Assembly (NCBI RefSeq): GCF_900119155.1
Contig: NZ_FPIR01000014.1
Coordinates: forward strand, 57,733-121,732
From: Ruminococcus sp. YE71
Lineage (GTDB): Bacteria; Bacillota; Clostridia; Oscillospirales; Ruminococcaceae
DNA length: 64,000 nt
Direction of reading: 5' to 3'
The notes under the pieces are model-generated. The model ran no database searches. It was not told the DNA's origin and worked only from the letters and a program-made list of their open reading frames with translations. Shown here in pieces: positions 51,657-61,492 of this stretch (position 1 is the first letter of the stretch; each line of letters starts with the position of its first letter). The position numbers were made by a program, and so were the translations under genes.

Positions 51657-53192
51657 TCACTTTCCCGCAAACTGCCATTCGTCAAAGCCGAACTCACCGT
51701 CGAAAACAAAGAACAGGTCGTGTCTGCCGTCAGTTTCGGCATCATTGTAATACACCGCCCGGTCATCAGCATCGAACTTCAGTGCCGACAGCACTTCGCC
51801 GTCGGGCTTGTCGAGCCTTACCTCTAAAGTACCGCTTCCGCGCACCTTTGCGGCAAAGCCCCTGCACTTGTCCCCGAAATCAACGCCTTTGACAGCTATC
51901 ACGTTCTCATTTTTGCACTTGACATAAATATCGTTCTCTTTTTTGGCAAACTCGCAGTCGGTGAGATAGACTTCCTCTGCGTTATGCACGGCATAAGGGT
52001 CAACACTTCCGAGCTGTTCAACACCTTATCGCGACGCATCGCATTTGTATATCACGGCATTTTCCTCATCGACCGTCACTTCATCGGCGCTCAGAGCGCG
52101 GAAACCTTTGTTTATGCCCCTTTCTTTCTGCAAAACAAGGGTATGGTAGAAAAGGTAATATTTGTCCTTGAACTTGTGGAGATGCGTGTGGTTGTTGGAG
52201 TATTCCATACCGAGTTCGCCAGGATTTTTGAGATAATAGTCCTGATACTGCCAGCTGTCGGTGTCAAGGGGCGTCTCGGTCGTCAGATATGCCATTGAGC
52301 AGGCAGGCGGATAAAGAACGGGCAGATCATAGTCCCACTCGGAACGGGTCTCCCACGAAGTATTGTAGGTGTAAACATACTTTCCGCCGATGAAATTCAG
52401 CTCGCTCGCCTCAAAGAAGTACGGTGTTTTCACCTCGGCGAAATCGCTGTTCAGAGAGATCATATCCTCCCCGAGCCTGACTACCCTCGCAACTCCGGGC
52501 ATATAGTCGCTGCCGTCTTTTGCCTTGCCGCCGCCGAAGGAAAGCCAGCCGACACCATCGTCATCAATGCACGCACCGGGGTCAAAGGGGTTCGGGCAGT
52601 TTTCAAGCCCTTCCATGCCCGCCGAAACAAGCGGATGTCCGAGAGGGTCGCTCCACGGGCCCGAAGGGTCTGTTGCGGTAAGCACGCCCACACCTGCACC
52701 GCTGTTTGAAAAGTACAGGTAGAAATGGGTCTTGCCGTCGCTTTCCTCACGGGAAACGACAGACGGCGCCCATGACGCGATTATCCACGGTGCGATCTCT
52801 TTTGTGTCGATCTCACCCTCGTACCGCCAGTTGACCATATCCTCGGTCGATATGATGATAAAGGACTTTATGGATTCGTATGTATTTTTGGATTTAGGTC
52901 TTGTCCTGTACTGCTGCTCATCAGCCGTGCCGAAAACATAGAGCCTACCGTTGTCCTCGACAGAAGTCGGGTCGGCAGCGAACAGGTTTGTTATCAGCGG
53001 ATTGTTTTCCTCGTTTTCGGCTTTGAAAAGTATTTTGTTATCCGTGTCAAAACTGACAGCCGAAGTCTCTGATGTCTTGATCGGTCCGCTGTCCGTCCCG
53101 ATCGAAAAATCCTCGGGTTTTACCGAGCCGCAGGCAGAAAGGACCAGAGCGGCAGCAATGATAATAGCAGAAAGTGATTTTTTCGTTTTCAT
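51657..53192 (-). pseudogene. GH43 lipoprotein gene with an in-frame stop before its C-terminal module
   Basis: A GH43 family glycosidase. It has a lipoprotein signal (AAALVLSACGS), then a five-blade propeller with the expected acidic residues (FAADPTSVEDNGRLYVFGTA; WAPSVV; FFEASELNFIGGKY). The first open frame ends at TAA (52028-52026). The same frame continues without interruption as GVEQLGSVDPYAVHNAEEVY to a stop at 51657. This joint and the beta-rich tail are typical of GH43 proteins that end in a CBM6-like module. One nonsense change therefore splits an otherwise intact gene. The 387-residue catalytic part from the start at 53192 may still be made and active. Confidence 0.8.
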
Positions 53193-53333
53193 TTTGTACC
53201 TAGCTATGCCCTTATGTGACGAAAGAGTTTTTAATATTATACCATTAACGGAATAAATAGTCAATCGCCGAACCGCAATTTTCTTACCGCAGCTATCCGA
53301 GCGTTTACCGACAATTTCGGGGAGTATTTTGCA

Positions 53334-53675
53334 TCACAAGCTGCCGTATATCACTGCCGTGTCGGTCAGCTCGTGACCGACAAAATAGGCTACAGCGTCC
53401 AGAACATTCCTGCCGCTGTTCAGCATGACGTTCTCCCACACAAAAACGCTTCCTGTAACAGGCAAGCCCTCTGTAATAGTTTTCGCCGCCATAGCAGACC
53501 TCCGCCCTGCCCCTTGCGCCGTCATCGGCATTAAAGGTATGCGGCAGACAAAAGCTTTCCCACTTGCTGTCATCAAAAGCCGAGAAAAAAGTTTCTTCGG
53601 CACTGATACCGCAGTCTTTCGGCAGTCCGCTTTATTCGTCACAAAAAACTGCCGAACCGTCCTCTTCCGTGTCAT
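53334..53675 (-). pseudogene. Remnant of a GH2 glycosidase N-terminus
   Basis: In one minus-strand frame (about 53610 down) the sequence reads FDDSKWESFCLPHTFNADDG, then YYRGLACYRKRF, the sugar-binding domain start of GH2 enzymes (W..x.LPHtwN.DG..yyrG..wYrk.F). Frameshifts split it, and the rest of the gene is missing. It ends just downstream of the cupin gene in the same direction. Confidence 0.55.
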
Positions 53676-54431
53676 TCATTTCAGTTTTCCGTATTCCTCA
53701 TCCGAAACAGGCTCGCACCACTCGGTGCTGCCGTCCTCGCCCTCGATCTCGATCGCAAGGTGCGAGAACCAGCTGTCGGGTGCGGCACCGTGCCAGTGCT
53801 TGACATTCGCGGGGATATTCACGACATCGCCCGAGCGAAGTTCCCTCGCTTCCCTGCCCCACTCCTGATAAAAGCCGCGTCCGCCGACGCAGATCAGCAT
53901 CTGACCGCCGCCGCTTTTCGCGTGATGAATGTGCCAGTTGTTGCGGCAGGCAGGCTCGAAAGTGACGTTGAATACGCCGAGCTGTTCCTTCGAGACCTGC
54001 GCCAGATAGCTCTTTCCGACGAAGAATTCGCCGTAAGGGTTCGACTCACCGATCGGGAAAAATATCTCGTTTTGGAAACGGTCTTTTTCGGTCAGATCGG
54101 GCGATCTTTCATCCCAGACCTCCTTCGCAAGACCGAACACCGCCCATGCGTGCGCCCAGCCTGCGTAGAAAGCCGTGTGGGTGATGACTGCCGCGATCTC
54201 CCTCTGTGAAACGCCGTGATTTTTCGCGTTCATCAGGTGGAATCGCAGCGCGTCCCCCGTCACGCCCTGCGACATCAGCGCCACCACCGTGATGATACTG
54301 CGAGTTTTCAGGTCAATGTCGGCGTTATTCCAGTTCTCGCCGAACAGAATGTCATCGTTGAAGTGCGCAAATTCGGGCGCGAACTCACCAAGGGCGTCTC
54401 TGCCTGCGGTCTGCACGATCTTCTCAGCCAT
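53676..54431 (-). CDS. Carboxymuconolactone decarboxylase-like / cupin fusion protein
   Basis: A 251-residue two-domain protein. The N-terminal helical CMD/AhpD-like domain (about 15-110: RSIITVVALMSQGVTGDALRF, AAVITHTAFYAGWAHAW) lacks the CxxC pair of AhpD. The C-terminal cupin domain (about 130-240) has HIHHAKSGGGQ and AVNIP..HWHGAAPD-type metal-binding histidines. It is the third gene of an operon with the aldo-keto reductase and flavodoxin genes, spaced 12 bp from the flavodoxin stop. Such triads are common in Firmicutes under LysR control; a detoxification role is inferred. Confidence 0.85.
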   Translation of the reverse strand: MAEKIVQTAGRDALGEFAPEFAHFNDDILFGENWNNADIDLKTRSIITVVALMSQGVTGDALRFHLMNAKNHGVSQREIAAVITHTAFYAGWAHAWAVFGLAKEVWDERSPDLTEKDRFQNEIFFPIGESNPYGEFFVGKSYLAQVSKEQLGVFNVTFEPACRNNWHIHHAKSGGGQMLICVGGRGFYQEWGREARELRSGDVVNIPANVKHWHGAAPDSWFSHLAIEIEGEDGSTEWCEPVSDEEYGKLK

Positions 54432-54443
54432 AGTTACACCCCC

Positions 54444-54959
54444 TCAGACAGACTTTTTCGCCCAAGCCGCGACCTTGCTCTCGCTCTCGGCGGACTCCGC
54501 GCCGTGTATCGCAAGACCCTGCTTCACCGTTGCGCCGACGCACAGCTTTTTCAGGTCACGCTCGCTGCCGCCCATGCCGCTGCCCTCGTTGGTGCAGAAC
54601 GGGATGACCGTCTTGTCCGAAAAATCGTACTTTTCGAGAAGCGTGAACATACACATCGGCATCGTGCCCCACCAGTTCGGGTAGCCGACAAAGATCGTGT
54701 CGTAGTCGTCGAAATTCTCGGGGAACGCCTTGATCTCGGGGCGAGCCTTTGCGCGAAGCTCCGCCTTCGCCTCCTCGATGCAGGTCATGTAGCTCTCGGA
54801 GTAGGGTTTCACGGTCTCGACCTCGAACAGGTCGCCGCCGACCGCCTTCTGAATGAACTCCGCGACGCGCTCGGTGTTGCCCTTAGAAATGTTTTTCAAG
54901 CCGCCGTTCCAGTAGTTTTCGCCCTTGCGCGAGTAGTAAACGATGAGTATTTTTGCCAT
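54444..54959 (-). CDS. Flavodoxin
   Basis: A 171-residue flavodoxin-like protein. The N-terminal FMN phosphate-binding loop reads ILIVYYSRKGENYW, with Ser-Arg-Lys-Gly in place of the more common T-x-T-G-x-T. A central DTIFVGYPNWWGTMP contributes aromatic residues to the flavin. GGAGG precedes the ATG, and the stop of the aldo-keto reductase gene lies 12 bp upstream. It would carry electrons in the cytoplasm for the operon's redox enzymes. Confidence 0.9.
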   Translation of the reverse strand: MAKILIVYYSRKGENYWNGGLKNISKGNTERVAEFIQKAVGGDLFEVETVKPYSESYMTCIEEAKAELRAKARPEIKAFPENFDDYDTIFVGYPNWWGTMPMCMFTLLEKYDFSDKTVIPFCTNEGSGMGGSERDLKKLCVGATVKQGLAIHGAESAESESKVAAWAKKSV

Positions 54960-54971
54960 GATTTTTCCTCC

Positions 54972-55814
54972 TTAGTCGTGTATCTTCCAGTTGATGAGCT
55001 GCCGCGCCGTGTGCGCGCAGCGGTGGTCGATGATCTCGCTGTGACCGATGTCGAGGGACGTGATACGCTGCATTTCCTCGTCGGTCAGCGTGAAATCGAG
55101 GCAGAGATTTTCCGCCCTGTGTTTGTGATTCGTCGAGCGCGGGATGACTGCCACGCCACGTTGCAGGTTCCATTTCAGAGCGATCTGCGCGGCTGTTTTT
55201 CCGTGAGATGCTGCAATTTCTGTCAGCGTTGGGTTGCCGAAAATATCCCTCTGACCCTCGCACAGCGGTCCCCAAGCCTGCGGTACACAGCCGTACTTTC
55301 TGATCTCGGCGATCGCGTCTGTCTGCGGCAGGAAGGGGTGAAGCTCGATCTGATCGACCATCGGCGGAGTGTCGCTGTTGAGTGCGAGATCGACCACCCG
55401 CTCGGGCGAGAAATTCGACACTCCTATCGCCCGAATAAGCCCATCGTCCATCAGCCTTTCCATCGCCCGCCATGATCCGTAGTAATCGCCGTAGGGCTGG
55501 TGGATCAGGTACAGATCGAGGTAGTCGAGTCCGAGTTCACGGAGCGTTTTCTCAAACGCTCTGAGCGTATTGTCGTAGCCTGCGTCCTGAACCCAGACCT
55601 TTGAGGTGACAAACAGTTCCCCGCGGGTTATGCCGCTTGCGCTAATCGCTCTGCCGACCGCCGCTTCGTTGAAGTACGCAGACGCCGTATCTACGAGCCG
55701 ATAGCCCAGTTTCAGCGCGTCCGCGACGTGCTGCTCGCAGTCCTGCTTTATCATGAACGTACCGAATCCCAGCATCGGCATCGACACACCGTTTGAAAGT
55801 TTTATGCTGTCCAT
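54972..55814 (-). CDS. Aldo-keto reductase
   Basis: A 280-residue NAD(P)H-dependent aldo-keto reductase. The catalytic tetrad is visible: Asp in RLVDTASAYFNE, Tyr in ASAYFNE (Y53 region), Lys in LFVTSKVWV and His in LYLIHQPYG. The C-terminal cofactor loop reads VAVIPRSTNHKH. GAGGTGAGGAA precedes the ATG. It is the first gene of a three-gene operon and is divergent from a LysR regulator, which probably controls it. Confidence 0.92.
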   Translation of the reverse strand: MDSIKLSNGVSMPMLGFGTFMIKQDCEQHVADALKLGYRLVDTASAYFNEAAVGRAISASGITRGELFVTSKVWVQDAGYDNTLRAFEKTLRELGLDYLDLYLIHQPYGDYYGSWRAMERLMDDGLIRAIGVSNFSPERVVDLALNSDTPPMVDQIELHPFLPQTDAIAEIRKYGCVPQAWGPLCEGQRDIFGNPTLTEIAASHGKTAAQIALKWNLQRGVAVIPRSTNHKHRAENLCLDFTLTDEEMQRITSLDIGHSEIIDHRCAHTARQLINWKIHD

Positions 55815-55843
55815 TTCCTCACCTCTTTGCTTTCGTTGTCTTT

Positions 55844-55872
55844 ATTATACCGCATTTCTGCGCATTTGTACA
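55844..55872 (-). promoter_or_regulatory. Promoter of the aldo-keto reductase operon
   Basis: On the minus strand TGTACA (55872-55867), 17 bases, TATAAT (55849-55844). Confidence 0.65.
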
Positions 55873-55914
55873 ATGCCGATTTCTGATAGCAGTATAACTT
55901 TCGGTAATAGCATA

Positions 55915-55943
55915 TTGACTTACAGCCCGAAATATGCTATACT
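55915..55943 (+). promoter_or_regulatory. Promoter of the LysR gene
   Basis: TTGACT (55915-55920), 17 bases, TATACT (55938-55943). It is back to back with the leftward promoter, about 45 bp apart. Confidence 0.7.
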
Positions 55944-55963
55944 GAAACAAAGGCGGTGATACC

Positions 55964-56821
55964 ATGATCGAAATATATATGCTGGTGCAGCTGGTTGCGA
56001 TCGCAGACTATGGGACAATGTCAAAAGCCGCGGAGCAGCTGCATCTTTCCCAGCCAGCGCTGAGCCGCACGATGGCCAAACTTGAGGACATGATGGGAGT
56101 GAAGCTGTTCACGCGCGGCAAGAACAAGGTGGAGCTGAACGAAAACGGCAGGCTCGCAGTCGAACTTGCACGCAAGGTGATCGACGAAAACGAAGCGCTG
56201 GTGGAACGCGTCCGCGCTTTCGACCTCAGCCGCAGGACGATCTCGGTCTGCTCCTGTGCGCCCGCGCCCATGTGGATAATCGTGCCCGCGCTGTCCGAGC
56301 TGTTCCCCGAAATGAAGATCACCGGCGAGATGAAGTACCATGAGGATTTCCTCGACGAGCTGACGGGCGGCAGCTGCCAGCTGATAATCATGCCATGCGA
56401 GGTGGAGCAGGAGGGTATCCTCTGCCGCAGGTTTTTCGAGGAACAGCTGTATCTCTCCGTTCCGCCTGCGCACCCGCTTGCAGGCTACAGCGAGGTTCAC
56501 TTCGACGACCTGGACGGCGAGACAATGCTTCTATACTCCGATCTTGGCTACTGGCATTGGGTCCATCGGGAGCTCACACCCAACACAAAGTACATCCTCC
56601 AGAGCGAATACGAGGCAATGAACGAGCTTATCAAGGCTTCGGCGCTGCCCTGTTTTGCGTCGGACGTGACCATGAATATGCGGCACGGCGATGTCAACCG
56701 CGTGAATATCCCCATCGCTGACGATGCGGCGAAGACCACGTTTTTCTGCTGCTGGCGTAAAGAGAACAACCGAAAATTCAAGGCTCTGGCGAAGTGGCTG
56801 GAGGAACGGAAAACACCGTGA
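55964..56821 (+). CDS. LysR-family regulator
   Basis: A 285-residue LysR regulator. The winged helix is at residues 6-60 (VAIADYGTMSKAAEQLHLSQ, PALSRTMAKLEDMMGV), followed by a periplasmic-binding-like effector domain with several cysteines (SVCSCAPAPMW, GSCQLIIMPCEVE). It is divergent from the aldo-keto reductase/flavodoxin/cupin operon, with overlapping promoter regions, and is its probable regulator. A terminator follows at 56896. Confidence 0.9.
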   Translation: MIEIYMLVQLVAIADYGTMSKAAEQLHLSQPALSRTMAKLEDMMGVKLFTRGKNKVELNENGRLAVELARKVIDENEALVERVRAFDLSRRTISVCSCAPAPMWIIVPALSELFPEMKITGEMKYHEDFLDELTGGSCQLIIMPCEVEQEGILCRRFFEEQLYLSVPPAHPLAGYSEVHFDDLDGETMLLYSDLGYWHWVHRELTPNTKYILQSEYEAMNELIKASALPCFASDVTMNMRHGDVNRVNIPIADDAAKTTFFCCWRKENNRKFKALAKWLEERKTP

Positions 56822-56895
56822 ATAACGCGGTAATCATCGCAAACTCGAACGAGAGTATTCGCAGCGCTTGCAGGACGAAAAATTTTCACAATCAC

Positions 56896-56937
56896 AAAAG
56901 ACACGGCAGATGCAAATCTCTGCCGTGCCTTTTTTCA
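56896..56937 (+). terminator. Terminator of the LysR gene
   Basis: AAAGACACGGCAGA pairs with TCTGCCGTGCCTTT, followed by TTTC. Confidence 0.8.
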
Positions 56938-56991
56938 TTTTTATCGGAAACCCATTCTGTCAGATGAAGTCATCTTCATCTTTGATCTTTT

Positions 56992-57234
56992 TTATTTCCG
57001 AACAATCCGAGCATAAAAAATCCTTGCTGTCATTTGGTTTCTAAAAAATACTCTTCCGAATCTGTAAAAAATGTAGTCGAGTTCGGTCCCGATCACAATT
57101 TTAAAATGGTTATGTCCCATATCGTAGGTGTTGTCAACGATCGCCAAGCCGCATATGCCGTCGCAGGTCACAATTATCGAACTCGGTCTGAATCGTATAC
57201 CAAGATCAAAATCATATGGAAGATCAAATACCAT
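56992..57234 (-). CDS. Hypothetical protein, possibly 5'-truncated
   Basis: Eighty residues from the first Met (MVFDLPYDFDLGIRFRPSSI, then GLAIVDNTYDMGHNHFKIVI). The frame stays open and protein-like upstream (NYLSNRKKFEEVARKVIL) to a stop near 57332, without a start codon or ribosome site. The gene may therefore have lost its 5' end. The opposite strand also has an open frame (57034-57309), but its composition is less protein-like. No family is recognised. Confidence 0.35.
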   Translation of the reverse strand: MVFDLPYDFDLGIRFRPSSIIVTCDGICGLAIVDNTYDMGHNHFKIVIGTELDYIFYRFGRVFFRNQMTARIFYARIVRK

Positions 57235-57411
57235 GAGGATAACTTTTCTGGCAACTTCTTCAAACTTTTTCCGATTACTAAGGTAATTCTGATAGACCTT
57301 TCCCTTTAATAAATTAGGTTTGTAAAAAAATTATGATTGACGCAGTCAAAAAATATCGCCGATCGTATGAGATGCGTAAACTTCGCATTTACAGGGGAAA
57401 GGAGGAGTTAC

Positions 57412-58231
57412 AATGTCTGTCGTTTTTTTGTCCCGAATGCGGCGCTGAACCATGAACAAGCCGAAAAAAGGATAACCGCACTTATTGGGGCTGGGTACGT
57501 GCCGACGGCGAACGGGCTGATGCTGACTGCCAGTGCAACCAGCAATTTTAACGGCACCTTCAAAATGAAGCTCGCCGAATTCAAGGTCAATGGCGGTTCA
57601 GACTGGTATGTCAGTAACGGTGGCTTCGGTATCAGGTATTCATTTTCAGCCGCATCGGGAGAAACTCTGACGATCAATTATACCGCAAAACCTGTCACTC
57701 GTGATTTCATATTTGAAAACTGTACCTACATTTTAGCAAGGCCAAGACCCTATACTATCAGTCCTGCTGATGATGCCGAAACGCATCCGGAATATGAGAA
57801 CGTATTTAATTGCAATCTTACCTATACTGATAAAGATTATAATTCCGTCGATTTTCGGAATGCAGAACAGACCATATCAAACTACTTTACTGATGATGTT
57901 GTTTATGTTACGGTATCGGCGGATCGGGATATATGCGACAATATGAACATCACCGTCAGCGAAGATGCCCTCGGCTCCGCTGGCGAGGACTCGGGAGTTG
58001 AGATCGGCGAAAAACTGATAACAGGCAAGAAAGAATAAGACAAGGACGGCGGCGAGATTCCCGTCGGCAGCGATGAGCAGAAGATCCACGACCGTTACGA
58101 GCAGTTCCTTGACGATGAAACAAGGGACAATGTCGGGATTGCGACGCTTGAAAAGGTCTTTGCGGCGATAGAAGACGCACAGACGACAACTGATTTTTTC
58201 CGCGCCTGCGGTGTTTGTGTCGCAGGATCAT
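57412..58231 (+). pseudogene. Third, broken member of the zinc-ribbon / exported protein family
   Basis: GGAGGAGTTACA precedes an ATG at 57412. The next codons can be read as a zinc-ribbon start (FCPECGAEP) only with a shift in a run of T. A long frame (57430-58038) then encodes a beta-rich domain and the family linker SAGEDSGVEIGEKLITGKKE, ending in TAA just where the paralogues continue. The same frame goes on after the stop (DKDGGEIPVGSDEQK and further) to about 58231. It is the same family as 16029-20089 and 40114, with at least one frameshift and one nonsense change. Confidence 0.6.
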
Positions 58232-58299
58232 TTTGACAGCAGCCGCTACTGCGTCACGATCGGGCAGATGGAGCTTTTCTATTCGACCGACGAGCTGAT

Positions 58300-59185
58300 C
58301 GAAGCGCTCGCGGACTGCCGCCTACATCGCAGGACTTGCGGCGCTTGTCATCGGGGTGTGCCTTATCATCCAGAAGCTGATGTCCGCCCTTGTGGCGTTC
58401 ACGGCAAGCCGCACGGACGGCAGCAAACTGTCCGTTCTGCGGCTCGCGGTCATACAGTCGGGCACGAAAAAAACAGCCGTCACGGGGACGGTCATTTGCA
58501 CGGCGGTCATGCTGCTGACCTCGTCACTGTATGTCCTTTCACGGTCGGCGGAGGGGATCTATTCTGCAAGAAATTACGACTGCGACGTCATCATCCGCGG
58601 CATCTCCGAGCGTGCGGAGCGCTATGATATCATCACCGCCGGCAGCCGTGAGTTCATCTACAACACCGAGGAAACAGCGCAGAAAAACGGCAAAAATGCT
58701 GCGGTCAGTATCTTCGGGTATGACGGTTTTGAAATGTTCCCGGGACTACACGATCTGCCCGAAAAACTTGACGACAGCGAGTTCATTTTCGACACGCGAC
58801 TGATGAAGCGGCTCGGAATTTCAGCTGACGAGCGAATTCTACGCCGCCGCTGACAAGGCTTCATCGGGCGTGACGGGGCTGCCGGATATGCCCGCGGGAA
58901 TTGTGGTACTGCTCGCGGTGGTGTCCGTTTCGGGCGAGCAGATAATAGGCTTCACCCGGCGAAGGCATGAACTGAGCGTCCTGCGCTCGCAGGGGATGAG
59001 CATTCGGCAGCTGTCGAAAATACTGCTGACCGAGACCACGCTTTCAGTGATCGTCCCGCCATTTATCTACGTGACCGCAGGTTACACTGTCGTAATGTTC
59101 ATCACGAAAACGCTCGGCAGTCTTGACATGAATATCCCCGTCAGCTGCGAGGTTTCGGGACTTGCTGCTCGTTTTTTTAGAGAAG
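58300..59185 (+). pseudogene. FtsX-like ABC transporter permease, degraded
   Basis: Successive frames encode pieces of a MacB/FtsX-type permease: AAYIAGLAALVIGVCLIIQK, SGTKKTAVTGTVICTAVMLL, then FGYDGFEMFPGLHDL. After a further shift and deletion near 58850 comes IIGFTRRRHELSVLRSQGMS followed by TLSVIVPPFIYVTAG. Such permeases export peptides or antibiotics. No ATPase gene remains. The last part runs into the 3' end of the convergent regulator gene at 59188. Confidence 0.65.
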
Positions 59186-59187
59186 AT

Positions 59188-61377
59188 CTATTTATGAGCC
59201 TGATCCCTGTACTTCTTCGCGGTCATACCCGTCTGCTTCTTGAACGCGGCCATAAAATGATACACGTTCTTGTAACCGCATTTTGAAGCGATAACATTAA
59301 TGCTCATGTCCGTCTTTTTCAGCAGCTTCATGGCGTTGCTCATGCGGATATCCACAAGGTCTGCGTGAAATGAAGTGCCGAACTGCTGTTTGTATATCTT
59401 GCGGAAATGGCTTTCACTTATCCTCATTTCATCCGAAACAGCTGTGATGCTCCATTCAAGCTCGGGTGAACGCCTGATACGTCTGCGGAGCTCATCGAGC
59501 TGCTGAGCATAGTTCAGAGCATTTTCGCTGTTCTGTTTCTTGTCGCCGAGGTGGAGCTCTATGACCTGCTCAACATCGCATTGTCCTGCGGTGCTGTCCT
59601 GAAAATACTCGTAGGTAAATCGTATAACGGGCTTTTCGGCCCATTTGTTCTGCTTGATGACCATGTCCACAAACAGATCGAAGCGCCCCGTCCATTCGTC
59701 GCAGCAGCTCTTCGGGTCAAGGTCGTCCTGAACAGGCAGAAATACGCCGAACACAGTCTCATTATATCTGAAACATATATCGTGTATCGAGCAGTTCATC
59801 TGGATCGCATTTGAAATAAAGATATCGGGCTTGAACTCAAAACGTCCGCTTGGAGTCTGTATCCACTTAACCTGAAGGATGACGAGCGCGTAATTCTCCG
59901 ACGTGCCTGCGATCTTTTTCGACACGCCCTTCAGGTTGAAAAGACCCGTAAGCGTGTCGCGCTCGGACAATTCCGCAAGCCTGTTATTGAGGAGCCTGTT
60001 CTTTGTCTTGATGAACTGGATCGAGAGCGCATTGGTGACAGAGTCGCGCCAGCCGATATACAGATCGTCGAACACGTAACGTGCAGCATCGGTGTATGTG
60101 GTGGCGATATATCCGTAAACATACCTGCTGTTGTGAAGGGGTGTGACGACGATGAGCTGTCCCCTGCCGCTTCTGACCGTGGGCGGAATAAGCTCCGCCG
60201 TATCGAATATGCACGATAAGTCGGAGGCTCTGTCGCGGTGCTTGGAAACAAAAAGGCTCATCCTGTCGGTGAAGTTTTCGGGCAGGGTGTTCTCGATATC
60301 GTTATTATCCAGCTCGGGACAGATGCACACGTACATATCCTTCCAGTCGGGGATGATGTAGCAGAGTTCATCTATCGAATGGCTGAGCTCCTCAAAGCTG
60401 TCGGCAGAAGCCATCCTGTTGATATAGTCTGACATCATCCTGATCTCCTGCCATTCGCAGTCGAGTATTATCTTTTCGTAGTACTTTCTGAGACCCGCTT
60501 TCTGCTCGGCATTTTCACAGCCGCAGCTCCTGCCGAACGAAACGGTCTGAGCGTTTATCATGGGGATGCTGTCATTATTCGTAATCAGCCTCAGAAGCAT
60601 AGCGGCGGCATTCCTGCCTGTTTCGTATTCCTTTCCGTTTACCGTGGTCAGCGAAGGCTCGGAAAGAAGGGCGTTCTGGCCGCCGTCATAGCCCGTTACC
60701 GCGATATCCTCGGGCACACGAATGCCCCACTCCATCAGCCGATCACACAGCGTTATCGCCATGATGTCGCTGGTACACACCACCGCCTCCGGTCTGTCGA
60801 TCACACCGTCAGCGATCTCGTCGGCAAGTCGGATCGCCCTCGCTTTCCAGAAGTCCCCGTAGAAATACCCCTCGTCGTTCAGACCCGCTTCACGCATCGC
60901 AGTGCGCCAGCCTTCAAGACGTTCTTCCGCGTCACGGTTGCCTTCGATACCCGTAAGGCAGATAATGTTCCTGAACCCGTGATGTGATATCAGATGTTCG
61001 GTTATCCTGCGGACGCTTTCACTCTGGGAGGTATGATAGTTCGGGAAAAGATCGTTTTCATAATCGGTGCATACGCAGGGACAGTTCATCCCTCGGAGCT
61101 GTTCAAATATCGAATCAGCCACATTCTGGTCATGAAATCTGCCGCCTGCGAACAGGATGCCGTCAAGATCGGTCATCTTTGCAAGCGTATATATTTTTTC
61201 TTCTCCGCTGATATAATCGTTTCTGAAAGTCTCCCCCTGCGCGTTCGAGGCACAGGTGAACACCGCGACGTCATAACCGTATCCCGAAAATAAACGATAT
61301 ATCCCGTCAAGAAAGACCGAATCGAGTTCGATAGTAACTGCGGGTAAGATAACACCGACTTTACAGCTTCTTTCCAT
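59188..61377 (-). CDS. PBP1 sensor / GGDEF-like / AraC transcriptional regulator
   Basis: A 729-residue regulator in three parts. Residues about 1-285 are a LacI/PBP1-type sugar-binding sensor without its DNA-binding headpiece (VGVILPAVTIELDSVFLDGI; VVCTSDIMAITLCDRLMEWG; VAVTGYDGG-like). The middle (about 455-600) begins ELSERDTLTGLFNLKGV, the GGDEF domain opening, but no GGDEF signature is kept. The C-terminus (about 630-729) is an AraC-type double helix-turn-helix (DEMRISESHFRKIYKQQFG; IASKCGYKNVYHFMAAFKK). AAAGGAGG precedes the ATG. It is divergent from the pectate lyase, and 20-bp direct repeats lie between them. Confidence 0.9.
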   Translation of the reverse strand: MERSCKVGVILPAVTIELDSVFLDGIYRLFSGYGYDVAVFTCASNAQGETFRNDYISGEEKIYTLAKMTDLDGILFAGGRFHDQNVADSIFEQLRGMNCPCVCTDYENDLFPNYHTSQSESVRRITEHLISHHGFRNIICLTGIEGNRDAEERLEGWRTAMREAGLNDEGYFYGDFWKARAIRLADEIADGVIDRPEAVVCTSDIMAITLCDRLMEWGIRVPEDIAVTGYDGGQNALLSEPSLTTVNGKEYETGRNAAAMLLRLITNNDSIPMINAQTVSFGRSCGCENAEQKAGLRKYYEKIILDCEWQEIRMMSDYINRMASADSFEELSHSIDELCYIIPDWKDMYVCICPELDNNDIENTLPENFTDRMSLFVSKHRDRASDLSCIFDTAELIPPTVRSGRGQLIVVTPLHNSRYVYGYIATTYTDAARYVFDDLYIGWRDSVTNALSIQFIKTKNRLLNNRLAELSERDTLTGLFNLKGVSKKIAGTSENYALVILQVKWIQTPSGRFEFKPDIFISNAIQMNCSIHDICFRYNETVFGVFLPVQDDLDPKSCCDEWTGRFDLFVDMVIKQNKWAEKPVIRFTYEYFQDSTAGQCDVEQVIELHLGDKKQNSENALNYAQQLDELRRRIRRSPELEWSITAVSDEMRISESHFRKIYKQQFGTSFHADLVDIRMSNAMKLLKKTDMSINVIASKCGYKNVYHFMAAFKKQTGMTAKKYRDQAHK

Positions 61378-61419
61378 ACCATTATACCTCCTTTTTGTTT
61401 ATTATTTACTAGTATATAA

Positions 61420-61480
61420 CGTTTTTGAAATAAAGTCAAGTATATTTATTAAAATTAAAGCGTTTTTGAAATAAAGACAA
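61420..61480. promoter_or_regulatory. Two 20-bp direct repeats, candidate AraC-type operators
   Basis: CGTTTTTGAAATAAAG(T/A)CAA occurs at 61420-61439 and 61461-61480, 19 of 20 bases identical, 41 bp apart (about four helical turns). A weaker third element starts at 61482. Direct repeats are the usual operator form of AraC-family proteins. Confidence 0.7.
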
Positions 61481-61492
61481 TCGTTTTTTTGA

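Noticed and set aside
57034..57309. 91-codon plus-strand ORF opposite the hypothetical minus-strand gene
   Set aside because: No ribosome site, and the minus strand shows the more protein-like pattern. Only one can be real, and neither is certain.
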